From Caulobacter sp031457805 (GTDB taxonomy: Bacteria > Pseudomonadota > Alphaproteobacteria > Caulobacterales > Caulobacteraceae), in assembly GCF_031457805.1 (NCBI RefSeq), contig NZ_JAVDXI010000005.1, positions 1-64,000 of the forward strand: a DNA stretch of 64,000 bases, written 5' to 3'. The position numbers were made by a program, and so were the translations under genes. Under the pieces are notes generated by a model. The model did no database searches. It was not told the DNA's origin and saw nothing but the letters and a program-made list of their open reading frames with translations. Of this stretch, positions 7,055-17,125 are shown in pieces (positions within the stretch are counted from its first letter, which is position 1; the number at the start of each line of letters is the position of its first letter).

Positions 7055-7169
7055 AGCGCTCCCCCCGGTGGGCTTCGTAGGGGCGAGTAGCACCGATGGC
7101 GAAGACAGTGTCAAACCGCGCTGCGACGGGGGCTACCCGACCTGAGGACGGCGCGCCGGGGCGGAATCC

Positions 7170-7197
7170 AAAAAAAAGCCCGGCGAAACCGCCGGGC
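7170..7197 (-). terminator. Terminator of candidate small RNA
   Basis: Perfect 7-bp GC stem with a six-base loop and eight consecutive T on the minus strand. Confidence 0.85.
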
Positions 7198-7253
7198 CAG
7201 TTCATTAGGGAGGAAACGCCCAGGAAGGGCAGAAGCGGCAGCGCCGCCTCACA
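7170..7253 (-). ncRNA. Candidate small RNA with intrinsic terminator
   Basis: On the minus strand a stem GCCCGGC/GCCGGGC followed by eight T forms a strong terminator that belongs to no neighbouring gene: the TonB-C gene starts beyond it. A -35 TTGCCT (7283-7288) and -10 TAAAAA (7260-7265) with 17-bp spacing predict a start near 7253 and an RNA of about 84 nt. It contains hairpin GCGGC/GCCGC, hairpin GCCC/GGGC with a C/U-rich loop, and an exposed UCCUCCCU that could pair with Shine-Dalgarno sequences, as in many Hfq-dependent alphaproteobacterial small RNAs. Confidence 0.55.
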
Positions 7254-7610
7254 GGATTGTTTTTAGAGTGCGGCGCAAAATTAGGCAAGCAGAAAACAAG
7301 TGTTCGACGTCATTTTTTTGAAGCCCATCCTCGCAAAACCCCTTTCCCTAAAGGGGAAGTAGAACGGCGCTCTTTCAAATCGCCCAAAATATAGGCATAT
7401 TGCACTGCACAATTTGTTGCGTTTGAAACCGTCTCGTATGAGATCGAGGCGCAAACCCAGGCCAGACAAGACTTTCGCGATGACACCGGTGTCGCGCGAC
7501 AAGTGTTCCTGACGGTGAGGGGTGGATAAATTGAACGCATTCGCGTAAAAGCCGCGCGCCTGACGACCGAAGCGTCATCTCCTATTCCTCCCGAAAGCCC
7601 GTCCGCCCCC

Positions 7611-9443
7611 ATGTCCATGCGAAATATCGCCATCATCGCGCACGTCGATCATGGCAAGACCACCCTCGTCGATCAGCTGCTCGCCCAGTCCGGCGTGTTC
7701 CGCGCCAACGAAGCCACGACCGAACGGGCGATGGACTCCAACGACCAGGAGCGCGAGCGCGGCATCACGATTCTGGCCAAGTGCACCTCGGTGCTCTGGA
7801 ACGGTGAAGCCGGCGAGACCCGGATCAACATCATCGACACCCCCGGCCACGCCGACTTCGGCGGCGAGGTGGAGCGGATCCTGGGCATGGTGGACGGCTG
7901 CGTCCTGCTGGTCGACGCCGAGGAAGGCGTCATGCCGCAGACCAAGTTCGTGCTGACCAAGGCGCTGAAGATGGGCCTGCGCCCGATCCTCTGCATCAAC
8001 AAGGTCGACCGCGCTCACGCCGATCCGGACCGCGTGCACAACGCCGCCTTCGACCTGTTCGCCGCCATCGGCGCGACGGACGAGCAGTTGGACTTCCCGC
8101 ACATCTACGCCTCGGGCCGCGCCGGGTGGGCCACGCTGGACCTGAACCAGCCCAGCGACAACCTCGCCCCGCTGTTCGACCTGATCGTGCGCCACGTGCC
8201 GCCGCCCAAGCAGGTGGAAAAGAAGGATGAGCCGTTCCAGATCCTGAGCGTGCTGATCGAAAGCGACCCCTTCCTGGGCCGCCTGCTTACGGGCCGCATC
8301 GAAAGCGGCAAGGCCGTCCCGGGCATGGCCATTAAGGCGCTGGACCGCAACGGCAAGGAAATCGAGCGCGGCCGCATCACCAAGGTGCTGGCCTTCCGCG
8401 GCCTGAAGCGTCAGCCGATCGACGACGGCGCGGAAGCCGGCGACATCGTCGCCATCGCCGGCCTGAGCAAGGCCACGGTGGCCGACACCCTGTGCGCGCT
8501 GGACGTCAACGAGGCCCTGCCCGCGCAGCCGATCGATCCGCCGACCATCTCGATGACCGTCTCGGTCAATGACAGCCCGCTGGCCGGCCGTGAAGGCGAC
8601 AAGGTGCAGTCGCGCGTCATCCGCGATCGCCTCTTGAAGGAAGCCGAGAGCAACGTGGCCATCCGCGTCACCGAGACCTCGGAGCGCGACGCCTACGAAG
8701 TCGCCGGCCGCGGCGAACTGCAGCTCGGCGTGCTGATCGAGAACATGCGCCGCGAAGGCTTCGAGGTGTCGATCAGCCGTCCGCGCGTGGTCTATCAGAC
8801 CGGCGAGAACGGCGAGCGTCTGGAGCCAATGGAAGACGTGATGATCGACGTGGACGACGAGTTCACCGGCATCGTCATCGAGAAGCTGTCGGCTCGTAAG
8901 GCCGAGCTGAAGGACATGGGTCCGTCGGGCGCGGGCAAGACCCGCATCACCCTGCTGTCGCCGTCGCGCTCGCTGATCGGCTATCAGGGCGAGTTCCTGA
9001 CCGACACGCGCGGTTCGGGCGTCCTGAACCGCGTGTTCAGCCACTATGAGCCGCACAAGGGCCCGATCGACCAGCAGCGCAAGGGCGTTCTCGTCTCGAA
9101 CTCGGATGGTGAAACCGCGGCCTACGCGCTGTGGAACCTGGAAGAGCGCGGCGTGATGTTCGTCGGCGCCGGCGAGAAGACCTATCAGGGCATGATCATC
9201 GGCGAGAACAGCCGTTCGGACGACCTGGACGTCAACCCGATGAAGGCCAAGCAGCTGACCAACGTCCGCGCCTCGGGCAAGGACGAGTCGATCCGCCTGA
9301 CTCCGCCGCGCCGGATGACTCTGGAACAGGCCATCGCCTACATCGAGGACGATGAGCTGGTCGAGGTCACCCCGAAGAACATCCGCCTGCGCAAGCAGGT
9401 CCTGAACCCCTCGTTCCGCAAGAAGCGCACGAAGGAAGACTAG
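7611..9443 (+). CDS. typA: GTPase BipA/TypA
   Basis: A 610-residue translational GTPase of the BipA/TypA family, which binds the ribosome and helps assembly and stress or cold adaptation. G1 motif AHVDHGKTTL at 10-19, the switch region with RERGITI, G3 DTPGHADFGGEVER, and G4 NKVDR are all intact, followed by EF-G-like domains and the BipA-specific C-terminal region (GERGVMFVGAGEKTYQGMI and NPMKAKQLTNVRASGKDE). Length is normal for the family. It is monocistronic, ending at a strong terminator. Start at 7611 or the in-frame ATG at 7617. Confidence 0.97.
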   Translation: MSMRNIAIIAHVDHGKTTLVDQLLAQSGVFRANEATTERAMDSNDQERERGITILAKCTSVLWNGEAGETRINIIDTPGHADFGGEVERILGMVDGCVLLVDAEEGVMPQTKFVLTKALKMGLRPILCINKVDRAHADPDRVHNAAFDLFAAIGATDEQLDFPHIYASGRAGWATLDLNQPSDNLAPLFDLIVRHVPPPKQVEKKDEPFQILSVLIESDPFLGRLLTGRIESGKAVPGMAIKALDRNGKEIERGRITKVLAFRGLKRQPIDDGAEAGDIVAIAGLSKATVADTLCALDVNEALPAQPIDPPTISMTVSVNDSPLAGREGDKVQSRVIRDRLLKEAESNVAIRVTETSERDAYEVAGRGELQLGVLIENMRREGFEVSISRPRVVYQTGENGERLEPMEDVMIDVDDEFTGIVIEKLSARKAELKDMGPSGAGKTRITLLSPSRSLIGYQGEFLTDTRGSGVLNRVFSHYEPHKGPIDQQRKGVLVSNSDGETAAYALWNLEERGVMFVGAGEKTYQGMIIGENSRSDDLDVNPMKAKQLTNVRASGKDESIRLTPPRRMTLEQAIAYIEDDELVEVTPKNIRLRKQVLNPSFRKKRTKED

Positions 9444-9465
9444 TTCCGGCTTTCCGGACCAATGG

Positions 9466-9497
9466 GGCCGCCGTTCGCCAGAACGGCGGCCTTTTTC
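9466..9497 (+). terminator. Terminator of typA
   Basis: Perfect 11-bp stem GGCCGCCGTTC/GAACGGCGGCC with a four-base loop, then TTTTTC. Confidence 0.95.
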
Positions 9498-9557
9498 GTT
9501 AGCGCGGCATGTTGACCGGCGCCGCCGGACTTAACCCACGGTTTACCCAACAGAACG

Positions 9558-12023
9558 ATGTTTGCCGGGGGATTTGCGCTCCGGAAGACCATGGGTTCGC
9601 GCGTGCGCGTCAACGTCAGCTCATTGCTTGATCGCTTCACGGCGGTGCTTCCGTCCCAGGTGCTGGCCGATGCGCCCGAAAGTCTGGCGGGCCGCGTGCG
9701 CATGGAGCAGGTGCAGAGCATCCTGCGCATGACGCCGGTGATGATGGGCGCCAACATCGCCATCGCCTTTCTGGTGTCGCTGGCGGGACTGACGCATCCC
9801 CATCGCGTCGGGATCGGAATCTGGGCCGCGCTGGTCATCAGCTATGCGCTGCTGGGCCTTCGCGGCTGGGTTTCGGCGCAGCGCCGCAAGACCGGCAAGG
9901 CGGCCGTGTCGGCGCGTGGCGTCCGCCGCATCGCGCTTCAGGCGGGCCTACTGGGCTGCCTGTGGGGCGTCCTGCCCTTGATGACCTTCCGTCTGGGCGA
10001 CACCAGCGCCATGCCGATGCTGGTCGCTTCGGTAATCGCCGGCATGATCGGCTGCGGCGGGTTCGCCATGCTGACCCTGCCGGCCGCCGCCCTGGCCTAT
10101 TCAACGCCGATGGTTGTCGGCTCGCTCTACATGCTGTGCACGAGCGGCGATCCGATCCTCTACGCCTTGGGCGGCCTGCTGGTGTTCTGCTACGCCGTCG
10201 TCACCGTTTCGTGCCTGTCGCACGCCCGGATCTTCGCCGAGCGCCTGGTGGCCGCCGACGAACTGGAAAAACAGAAGCAGGTCGTCAGCCTGCTGCTCTC
10301 CGACTTCGAGGAAGGCGCCAGCGATTGGCTGTGGGAGGTCGACGCCTTTGGTCGCCTGACCTATGTCTCCGACCGCATGGCCGCCGCCGCCGGCGTGGAC
10401 AAGGACGCCCTGGTGGGCCAGGCCATGTCGGACCTGTGCGGTGCGGTGGAAGCCCCGTGCGGCCCCGTCGCCGCCCTCTCAGCCCTGTTCGCCGAGCAGA
10501 AGACCTTCCGTGACGTGGTGGTCTCGATCACGGTCGCCGCAGACACTGACAAATCCTCGACGCACTGGTGGTCGCTGTCGGCCAAGCCGGTGCACGATCT
10601 GGACGGCCTGTTCGTCGGTTTCCGCGGCGTGGGCGCCGACATCACCCAGGCCCGCGAAGACCAGGAGCGCATTTCGCATCTGGCGCACTACGACGTGCTG
10701 ACCCAGCTGCCCAATCGCCTGTCTTTGCTGCAGAACCTGGGCAAGGCCTGGATGGAGCACGGCCGCGACAAGACCTCGGGCTGCGCGGTCCTGTGCCTGG
10801 ACCTCGACCACTTCAAGGGCGTCAATGACAGCCTGGGCCATCCGGTGGGCGACGCGCTGCTGATGCAGGTCGCCAGCCGGCTGCGGTCTTGCGTCGGCGA
10901 GGCCGGCATGGTCGCGCGCCTGGGCGGCGACGAGTTCGCGGTCATTTGCGCCCCCTCACCCGGCCATGAAGCCCTGTCGGCCCTGGCCCAGTCGATCGTC
11001 GAGACCCTGTCGGCGCCCTACGACATCCTCGGCCACAACGTGCTGATCGGCGCCAGCGTCGGCATCGCCGTTGCGCCGTTCGATGCTGACGATCCCGACG
11101 GTCTGCTCAAGAACGCGGACCTGGCCCTCTATCGCGCCAAGGGCGACGGCCGCGGCGCCTATCGGTTCTTCGAGACCGCCATGGACGTCTGGGCCCAGGA
11201 GCGCCGCGCCCTCGAGCTGGACCTGCGCGAAGCCCTGGCTCGCGATGAGCTCAAGCTGTTCTTCCAGCCGCTGATCGGGCGTCGTGACAACGAGACCACC
11301 GGCTTCGAGGCCCTGCTGCGCTGGCAGCACCCGACGCGCGGCCTGGTGCCGCCGTCCGACTTCATCGAGTGCGCCGAACAGTGGGGCCTGATCGGCCGGA
11401 TCGGCGAGTGGGTGCTGAACGAAGCCTGTCGCACCGCCGCGACCTGGCCCTCGCATCTGACGGTGGCGGTCAACCTGTCGCCGAACCAGTTCGCCTCGGG
11501 CGACCTGGTCGAGCAGGTCCGCTGGGCCCTGGCGAGCTCGGGCCTGGCGCCGGCGCGCCTGGAACTGGAGATCACCGAGGGCCTGCTGCTGCACGACAGC
11601 GCCAAGACCCTGGAACAGCTGGCCGCCCTGAAGGCGCTGGGCGTGAAGATCGCCATGGACGACTTCGGCACCGGCTATTCCAGCCTCGCCTATCTGTGGC
11701 GGTTCCCGTTCGACAAGATCAAGATCGACCGCTCGTTCGTGGCCGAGATGCAGGACAACGCGGCCATCGCCGACATCCTGCGCACCATCGCCCTGCTGGG
11801 CCAGACCCTGAACCTGGAGGTCACCGCCGAGGGCGTCGAAACCCAGGCCCAGGCCAAGCTGCTGGCCGAGATGCGCTGCGACCAGTTCCAGGGCTTCCTG
11901 TTCGGCCGCCCGATGCCGGTCGGCGACATCCCCAGCTTCCTGGTGTCGAACCTGGCCCAGCGCATGCGCCGCGAGCACGAGCCAGAGGTAATCGCCGACG
12001 ACCTGAGCATTTTGGGGCGCTAA
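9558..12023 (+). CDS. Membrane PAS-GGDEF-EAL cyclic-di-GMP protein
   Basis: An 821-residue signalling protein. About 6-7 membrane segments occupy residues 60-225, followed by a PAS-like domain (about 250-360), a GGDEF domain with an intact GGDEF at 456-460, and an EAL domain with EAL at 584-586, the DDFGTGYSS loop and AEGVE. Both catalytic halves look intact, so it could synthesise and degrade cyclic di-GMP; in related Caulobacter proteins the GGDEF part often regulates the phosphodiesterase. The ATG at 9558 is accepted, but ATG codons slightly downstream (for example TMGSRVRV) are possible. No inhibitory RxxD site stands out before GGDEF. Confidence 0.9.
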   Translation: MFAGGFALRKTMGSRVRVNVSSLLDRFTAVLPSQVLADAPESLAGRVRMEQVQSILRMTPVMMGANIAIAFLVSLAGLTHPHRVGIGIWAALVISYALLGLRGWVSAQRRKTGKAAVSARGVRRIALQAGLLGCLWGVLPLMTFRLGDTSAMPMLVASVIAGMIGCGGFAMLTLPAAALAYSTPMVVGSLYMLCTSGDPILYALGGLLVFCYAVVTVSCLSHARIFAERLVAADELEKQKQVVSLLLSDFEEGASDWLWEVDAFGRLTYVSDRMAAAAGVDKDALVGQAMSDLCGAVEAPCGPVAALSALFAEQKTFRDVVVSITVAADTDKSSTHWWSLSAKPVHDLDGLFVGFRGVGADITQAREDQERISHLAHYDVLTQLPNRLSLLQNLGKAWMEHGRDKTSGCAVLCLDLDHFKGVNDSLGHPVGDALLMQVASRLRSCVGEAGMVARLGGDEFAVICAPSPGHEALSALAQSIVETLSAPYDILGHNVLIGASVGIAVAPFDADDPDGLLKNADLALYRAKGDGRGAYRFFETAMDVWAQERRALELDLREALARDELKLFFQPLIGRRDNETTGFEALLRWQHPTRGLVPPSDFIECAEQWGLIGRIGEWVLNEACRTAATWPSHLTVAVNLSPNQFASGDLVEQVRWALASSGLAPARLELEITEGLLLHDSAKTLEQLAALKALGVKIAMDDFGTGYSSLAYLWRFPFDKIKIDRSFVAEMQDNAAIADILRTIALLGQTLNLEVTAEGVETQAQAKLLAEMRCDQFQGFLFGRPMPVGDIPSFLVSNLAQRMRREHEPEVIADDLSILGR

Positions 12024-12136
12024 GGCGAGACCGACGGGAAACGGTCACAAATACAGTAACAAACTGCATAGTTCGAGCAGTAGGGGCGAGTGAGGCGCCC
12101 CGACTCTCAGGGGCGACCGACCTGAGGGGGTTTTCC

Positions 12137-15100
12137 ATGTCTTTCGCTCGCAAGCTCGCCGCCGGAGCGGCGTTCGGCGCGCTGGCTTTTGCATTCGCAG
12201 CGCCGGCGGTTCACGCCCAGCAAACCACCGCCGCCGTGCGCGGCGTCACCGTCGATGACAAGGGCGCGCCGATCGCCGGCGTCACCGTCACCGTCACCCA
12301 CGTTCCCAGCGGCACCGACCAGGTGGTCGTCACCAACGAGGCCGGCGCGTTCGACGCCCGCGGCCTGCGCGTCGGCGGCCCTTACAAGATCACCGCCACG
12401 GGTCAGGGCTTCGCGCCGCAGACGCTAGGCGACCTGTTCCTGAACGTCGGCGACGCCCAGCGCGTGCGCCTGGCCCTGGTGCCGGCCAGCGAGGTGTCGG
12501 AAGTCGTCATCACCGCCGCCAAGAACGCCACCACCAGCCAACTGGCCAATGTCGGCTCGCGCACGACCCTGGGCCGCGACCAGATCGACGCCGTGGTGTC
12601 GGTCAAGCGCGACATCCGCGACATCGGCCGCCGCGACCCGCTGGCCAATCTGGACTTCGTGGCCCGTGGCACCGGTCCCTCGGGCGGCCTCTACATCGCC
12701 GGCTCGGCGCCCCGCGCCAACCGCATCACCATCGACGGTGTGCGCTCGGCTGACAGCTACGGCCTGAACACCGGCGGCCTGTCGACCAACCGCGGTCCGG
12801 TCTCGTTCGAGGCGCTGGAGCAGGTCGCGATCCAGGCCGTGCCGTTCGACGTCGAAGACGGCGACTTCACCGGCGGCGCGCTGAACCTGATCATGCGTTC
12901 GGGCGGCAACGACTTCCACGGCTCGCTGTTCTCCAACGAGCGCACCACCCGACTGGTCGGCAACCGTCTGCCGATCGTCGGCTTCACCAACAATGACGTG
13001 CTCCAGGCGCCGCTCAGCGGCTTCCGGAAGGTCAAGAACCAGATCGCCGAGACCAACTACGGCGTCTTCCTGTCGGGCCCGATCATCAAGGACCGCCTGT
13101 TCTTCGCGGCCTCGTACGAGAAGTTCTCCAGCTCCGACACCACGGGTACGGGCCCGATCGGCGCGGGCTTCGCCAACACCTTCAACCGCATCCCGGGTAT
13201 CTCGACCGGCACGGGGGCCAGCCAGGCCGACATCGATGCGGTGCTGGCCAACTGGAACGGCTATGCGGCCTCGTCGCTGCTGAAGCCGGGCTCGGTGGCG
13301 CTGGTCGAGCCGATCCTCGACGAGAAGTCCTCGATCAAGATCGACTACAACATCACCGACAAGCACCGCCTGTCGGCCACCTACCGCCACGCCTTCAGCT
13401 CGGTCTGGAAGCGCAGTCCCTCGGCCACTGCGATCAGCCTCGACACCAACTGGTACGTCCAGCCCGAGAACGAGGACAACTACGCCCTGCAGCTGAACTC
13501 GCGCTGGACGCCGGATCTGGCGACCGAGGCGCGCGTGGCGTTCCGCGGTTATCAGCGCGGCCAGCTGCCGCCGGTCGGCCAGGGCTTCGCCAACGTCTCG
13601 ATCTGCACCGACCCAGCCTTTGGCGCCGGCGCGGCCTTCTCGTGCTCGTCGGGCGTGCCGTCGATCAACTTCGGTCCCGACCAGTTCCGCCAGGCCAACG
13701 TCCTGAAGACCAAGGACACCTCGGGCTCGTTCGTCGCCAACTACACCGGCTTCGACAACCACCAGATCAAGCTTGGGTACCAGTACCGCGGGATGGAGAT
13801 CTACAACCTGTTCCTGCAGGCCGCGCGCGGCGTCTACTACTTCGACAGCGTCGCCGAGTTCCAGGCGGGCCAGGCCAACCAACTGTCGTACGGCAACTCG
13901 CTGACCGGCACGGCCACCGACGCCGCCGCCGTGCTGGACTACAAGGTCCACTCGCTTCTGGCCCAGGACACCTGGGACGTCACCGACGCCCTGACGGTGA
14001 ACTTCGGGGTTCGTTGGGATCACTACGCCGCCGACAAGAAGCCGACGCTGAACACCAACTTCGTCAACCGCTACGGCTATTCCAACCAAACCACCTATGA
14101 CGGCATCGACGTGGTGATGCCGCGCGTCTCGGCCAAGTATAACAGCGACTGGTTCGAGCTCTCGGGCGGCCTGGGCCTGGTGTCGGGCGGTCTGCCGGAC
14201 GTGTTCCTGGGCAACAGCTACGGCGGCACCACCGGCGCCCTGACCAACAGCTTCGCCATCCGCCGCAGCACCAACGGCACGCTCTCGACGGCGGACGACA
14301 CCTTCGTCGACACCGCCACCAACCAGGCCATCGACGCGGCCACCGGCAACGCCCTGCTGACGATCAACAAGGCCTCGCCGTCGTTCATCACCAGTCCGGC
14401 GGCGGTCGCCCAGACCCTGCTGACCGCCGACAGCGCCAGCCGTCGCAACGCCTACACCAACTCGCTGGCCCCGGGCTTCAAGATGGCGGCCGACTGGAAG
14501 GCCAACCTCTCGTTCAAGACCACCCAGTTCGGCATCGACTGGGGCGTCGACGCGGTGGCCAGCTGGTCGGACGTCAATGTCGCCTTCCGCGACGCCCGCG
14601 CCCGTCGCCTGACGATCAATGGCGTCCAGCAGCTCACGCCGGACGGCCGGATCCGTTACGACGGTCTGGTCATCCCCGGCGCCAACGCTGCGGCGATCAA
14701 CACGGCCCGCACGGCCCTGGGCCTGCCGGTCGTCGCCAACGCCGACCTCGCCAATCTGGGCCTGTTCGGCGACATCCAGGCCTACAACCCGTCGACCAAG
14801 AACTGGACGCGCACGGTCGCCCTGTCGGCCCGCCGCAACATCTTCGGCGTCGACACCTGGGCCGCCTACACCTGGCAGGACGGTCGCCAGTACGGCGGCA
14901 TCTCGGAGTTCGGCACCACCGCCGGCGGCAACTCGACGAGCGGCAACTACTATGCCGATCAGGGCTTCGAGATGGACCCGAACGGCGCGGCCAAGGGCAA
15001 GTCCAACAACCTGCTGCGCAACTCGCTGAAGGTGAACCTGAGCTACAAGCTCGAGCTGCGTCCGGGCTGGGTGTCGCGCTTCACGCTGTTTGGCGAGCGT

Positions 15101-15700
15101 CGCGATGGTCGTCCGATCAGCTTCCTGATGACCGATCCGGCCGGTGGTCGTAACCCGACCTTCGGCGTGTCGCGCGATGACGCCCTGGCCTATATCCCGA
15201 ACCTGAACAGCCCGGACGCGGCCAACCCGCTGAAGTTCGTCAGCGCGTCGGGCACAACGGTGTTCTTCGACAGCCAGGCCTCGGTCGACAAGCTCAAGGC
15301 CCTAGTCAACCAGTTCGGCCTGCCGATGGGCAAGATCGTGCCGCGCGGCTTCGGCAAGAACCCGAACGTCGACCGCATCGACTTCCAGTACGCGCAGGAG
15401 ATCCCGTCACCGATCCGCGGCCACAGCCTGCTGTTCACGGTGGACATCCAGAACCTGGGCAACCTGCTCGACAAGAAGTGGGGCGTGGTGAAGGAGTACA
15501 CCAACAGCCGTTCGGGCGGCGTCGTGGTCAACGCCCAGTGCGCCAAGGCTGACGGGACCGTCGCGGGGGCGGCGGACCCGACCTGCGCGGCCTATCGCTA
15601 TAGCTACACCACCGCATCGCCGGCCACCCTGGCCACCCCGACCGTCGATCAGGCCGCCAGCCTGTGGTCGGTGGGCATGGGCCTGAAGTACCGCTTCTAA
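12137..15700 (+). CDS. TonB-dependent receptor, Oar-like
   Basis: A 1187-residue outer-membrane transporter. A signal peptide (about 1-31, ending VHAQ) is followed by a carboxypeptidase regulatory-like domain (about 35-115, AVRGVTVDDKGAPIAGVTV), a plug (about 130-260, with SAPRANRITIDGV) and a long beta-barrel ending in the aromatic LKYRF signature. The regulatory-like N-terminal domain and size resemble Oar-type receptors for peptides or glycans. An overlapping frame runs upstream into the previous gene, but the ATG at 12137 is the only start giving a signal peptide. It ends at a strong terminator. Confidence 0.93.
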   Translation: MSFARKLAAGAAFGALAFAFAAPAVHAQQTTAAVRGVTVDDKGAPIAGVTVTVTHVPSGTDQVVVTNEAGAFDARGLRVGGPYKITATGQGFAPQTLGDLFLNVGDAQRVRLALVPASEVSEVVITAAKNATTSQLANVGSRTTLGRDQIDAVVSVKRDIRDIGRRDPLANLDFVARGTGPSGGLYIAGSAPRANRITIDGVRSADSYGLNTGGLSTNRGPVSFEALEQVAIQAVPFDVEDGDFTGGALNLIMRSGGNDFHGSLFSNERTTRLVGNRLPIVGFTNNDVLQAPLSGFRKVKNQIAETNYGVFLSGPIIKDRLFFAASYEKFSSSDTTGTGPIGAGFANTFNRIPGISTGTGASQADIDAVLANWNGYAASSLLKPGSVALVEPILDEKSSIKIDYNITDKHRLSATYRHAFSSVWKRSPSATAISLDTNWYVQPENEDNYALQLNSRWTPDLATEARVAFRGYQRGQLPPVGQGFANVSICTDPAFGAGAAFSCSSGVPSINFGPDQFRQANVLKTKDTSGSFVANYTGFDNHQIKLGYQYRGMEIYNLFLQAARGVYYFDSVAEFQAGQANQLSYGNSLTGTATDAAAVLDYKVHSLLAQDTWDVTDALTVNFGVRWDHYAADKKPTLNTNFVNRYGYSNQTTYDGIDVVMPRVSAKYNSDWFELSGGLGLVSGGLPDVFLGNSYGGTTGALTNSFAIRRSTNGTLSTADDTFVDTATNQAIDAATGNALLTINKASPSFITSPAAVAQTLLTADSASRRNAYTNSLAPGFKMAADWKANLSFKTTQFGIDWGVDAVASWSDVNVAFRDARARRLTINGVQQLTPDGRIRYDGLVIPGANAAAINTARTALGLPVVANADLANLGLFGDIQAYNPSTKNWTRTVALSARRNIFGVDTWAAYTWQDGRQYGGISEFGTTAGGNSTSGNYYADQGFEMDPNGAAKGKSNNLLRNSLKVNLSYKLELRPGWVSRFTLFGERRDGRPISFLMTDPAGGRNPTFGVSRDDALAYIPNLNSPDAANPLKFVSASGTTVFFDSQASVDKLKALVNQFGLPMGKIVPRGFGKNPNVDRIDFQYAQEIPSPIRGHSLLFTVDIQNLGNLLDKKWGVVKEYTNSRSGGVVVNAQCAKADGTVAGAADPTCAAYRYSYTTASPATLATPTVDQAASLWSVGMGLKYRF

Positions 15701-15726
15701 GACAGGCCTTCTGAAACACGGACGAA

Positions 15727-15753
15727 GGGCGCGGCTTTAGCCGCGCCCTTTTT
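15727..15753 (+). terminator. Terminator of TonB-dependent receptor gene
   Basis: Stem GGGCGCGGC/GCCGCGCCC with a TTTA loop and TTTTT tail. Confidence 0.95.
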
Positions 15754-15791
15754 CATGGTCGATCCGCCGGACGGAATGCTACGCCTCGGCC

Positions 15792-16952
15792 ATGGTTCAT
15801 CCCGTCTTCGACAACCTGCCCACCACCATCTTCGAGCGCATGAGCGGCCTGGCCCGCCAGCACGGCGCGATCAATCTGGGTCAGGGCTTTCCCGACGACC
15901 AGGGCCCCCTGCCCGTCCGCGAAGCGGCCGCGCGGGCCTTGATCGAGGGCTCGAACCAGTATCCGCCGATGCGCGGCCTGCCTGAGTTGCGCGCCGCCGT
16001 CGCGGGTCACTACAAGCGCACCCAGGACCTTGCGCTCGACCCCGACACCGAGATCGTCATCACCTCGGGCGCCACCGAGGCCCTGGCGGCGGCGTTCACG
16101 TCTCTGATCTCGCGCGGCGACGAGGTGGTGTTGTTCCAGCCGCTGTACGACGCCTACCTGCCGCTGGTGCGCCGGGCCGGCGGCGTGCCGAAGCTCGTCA
16201 AGCTGTCGCCGCCGGACTGGCGTTTCGATCGGGGCATGCTGGAGGCGGCGTTCTCCGACCGTACACGGATGGTGGTGCTCAACAGCCCGCTCAATCCCGC
16301 CGGCGTGGTCACGCCCGACGACGACCTGGCGCTGCTGGCCGAGTTCTGCGTCCGCCACGACGTCATCGCCGTCTGCGACGAGGTCTGGGAGGCCGTGGTG
16401 TTCGACGGTCGCCGCCACCGCCCGCTGATGAGCTTCCCCGGCATGCGCGAGCGGACGGTCAAGATCGGCTCGGCCGGGAAGCTGTTCGGCATGACCGGCT
16501 GGAAGGTCGGCTTCCTATGCGCGGCCCCGCCCCTGGCCAAGGCCCTGGCGGCCGCCCACCAGTTCCTGACCTTCACCACCCCGCCCAACCTGCAGGCGGG
16601 CGTAGCCTGGGGTCTCGACAACCACCGCGCCTGGTTCGACGAGATGCCGGCGAGCCTGCAGCGCTCTCGCGACCGCCTCACGGCCGGCCTGCGCGCCGCC
16701 GGCTATGTCGTGCTGGACAGCCAGGGCACCTATTTCCTGAACGTCGATCTCGCCGCCTCTGGGATCGCGCTGGACGACGTCACCTTCTGCGAGCGCTGCG
16801 TGACCCAGCACGGCGTGGCCGCCATTCCGGTCTCGGCCTTCTTCGCGGAGGATCCGGTGACCACCGTGGCGCGCCTGTGCTTCGCCAAGACCGACGCGAC
16901 GCTGGACGAGGCGGTCAAGCGGCTGGCGGCGGCGAAGGCGGCGCTGGGCTAG
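15792..16952 (+). CDS. Class I/II aminotransferase (methionine/kynurenine type)
   Basis: A 386-residue PLP enzyme of fold type I. The PLP lysine lies in SAGKLFGMTGWKVGF; NSPLNPAG and the CDEVWE segment bind the cofactor, and INLGQGFPDDQ near residue 30 is typical of the YbdL/kynurenine aminotransferase group that transaminates methionine or aromatic amino acids. Exact substrate is not deducible. It stands alone between the receptor terminator and a convergent histidine kinase gene. Confidence 0.88.
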   Translation: MVHPVFDNLPTTIFERMSGLARQHGAINLGQGFPDDQGPLPVREAAARALIEGSNQYPPMRGLPELRAAVAGHYKRTQDLALDPDTEIVITSGATEALAAAFTSLISRGDEVVLFQPLYDAYLPLVRRAGGVPKLVKLSPPDWRFDRGMLEAAFSDRTRMVVLNSPLNPAGVVTPDDDLALLAEFCVRHDVIAVCDEVWEAVVFDGRRHRPLMSFPGMRERTVKIGSAGKLFGMTGWKVGFLCAAPPLAKALAAAHQFLTFTTPPNLQAGVAWGLDNHRAWFDEMPASLQRSRDRLTAGLRAAGYVVLDSQGTYFLNVDLAASGIALDDVTFCERCVTQHGVAAIPVSAFFAEDPVTTVARLCFAKTDATLDEAVKRLAAAKAALG

Positions 16953-16954
16953 AG

Positions 16955-17120
16955 CAGCGTTCCTGCGCCCTTCGAGGCGCGCTCAGGAGCGCTCATCACA
17001 GGATGAAGTCTTCAGCGCCAGCCTTCCAGAACCTGAGGTGCGAGCCGAAGGCGAACCTCAAAGGACGCACTGAGCCCGCGCCCCACTCAGCCCTTAGCAA
17101 AGTCCGCCTTGCAAAACCCC
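16955..17120. repeat. Intergenic repeat-like stretch between convergent genes
   Basis: A 170-bp segment with short inverted repeats such as TTCGAGGCGCGCTC and GAGGTGCGAGCCGAAGGC. It looks like another dispersed palindromic element, but no second copy in the window confirms it. Confidence 0.3.
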
Positions 17121-17125
17121 AACCC

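Larger units (their letters stand above)
7055..7610. other. Intergenic region with AT-rich core upstream of typA
   Basis: A 556-bp region between the divergent TonB-C gene and typA. It contains the candidate small RNA (7170-7253, minus strand), a hairpin CCCCTTT/AAAGGGG at about 7340-7357, and a clearly AT-richer core from about 7255 to 7440. The typA start is preceded by a C-rich leader without a strong ribosome binding site. Confidence 0.5.

Noticed and set aside
7281..7636. Open frames on the minus strand upstream of typA
   Set aside because: They overlap an AT-rich intergenic region and have no conserved-looking sequence or start signal.
11369..12136. Long upstream extension of the TonB-dependent receptor frame
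   Set aside because: It is out-of-frame shadow of the GGDEF-EAL gene. The signal peptide starts at 12137.
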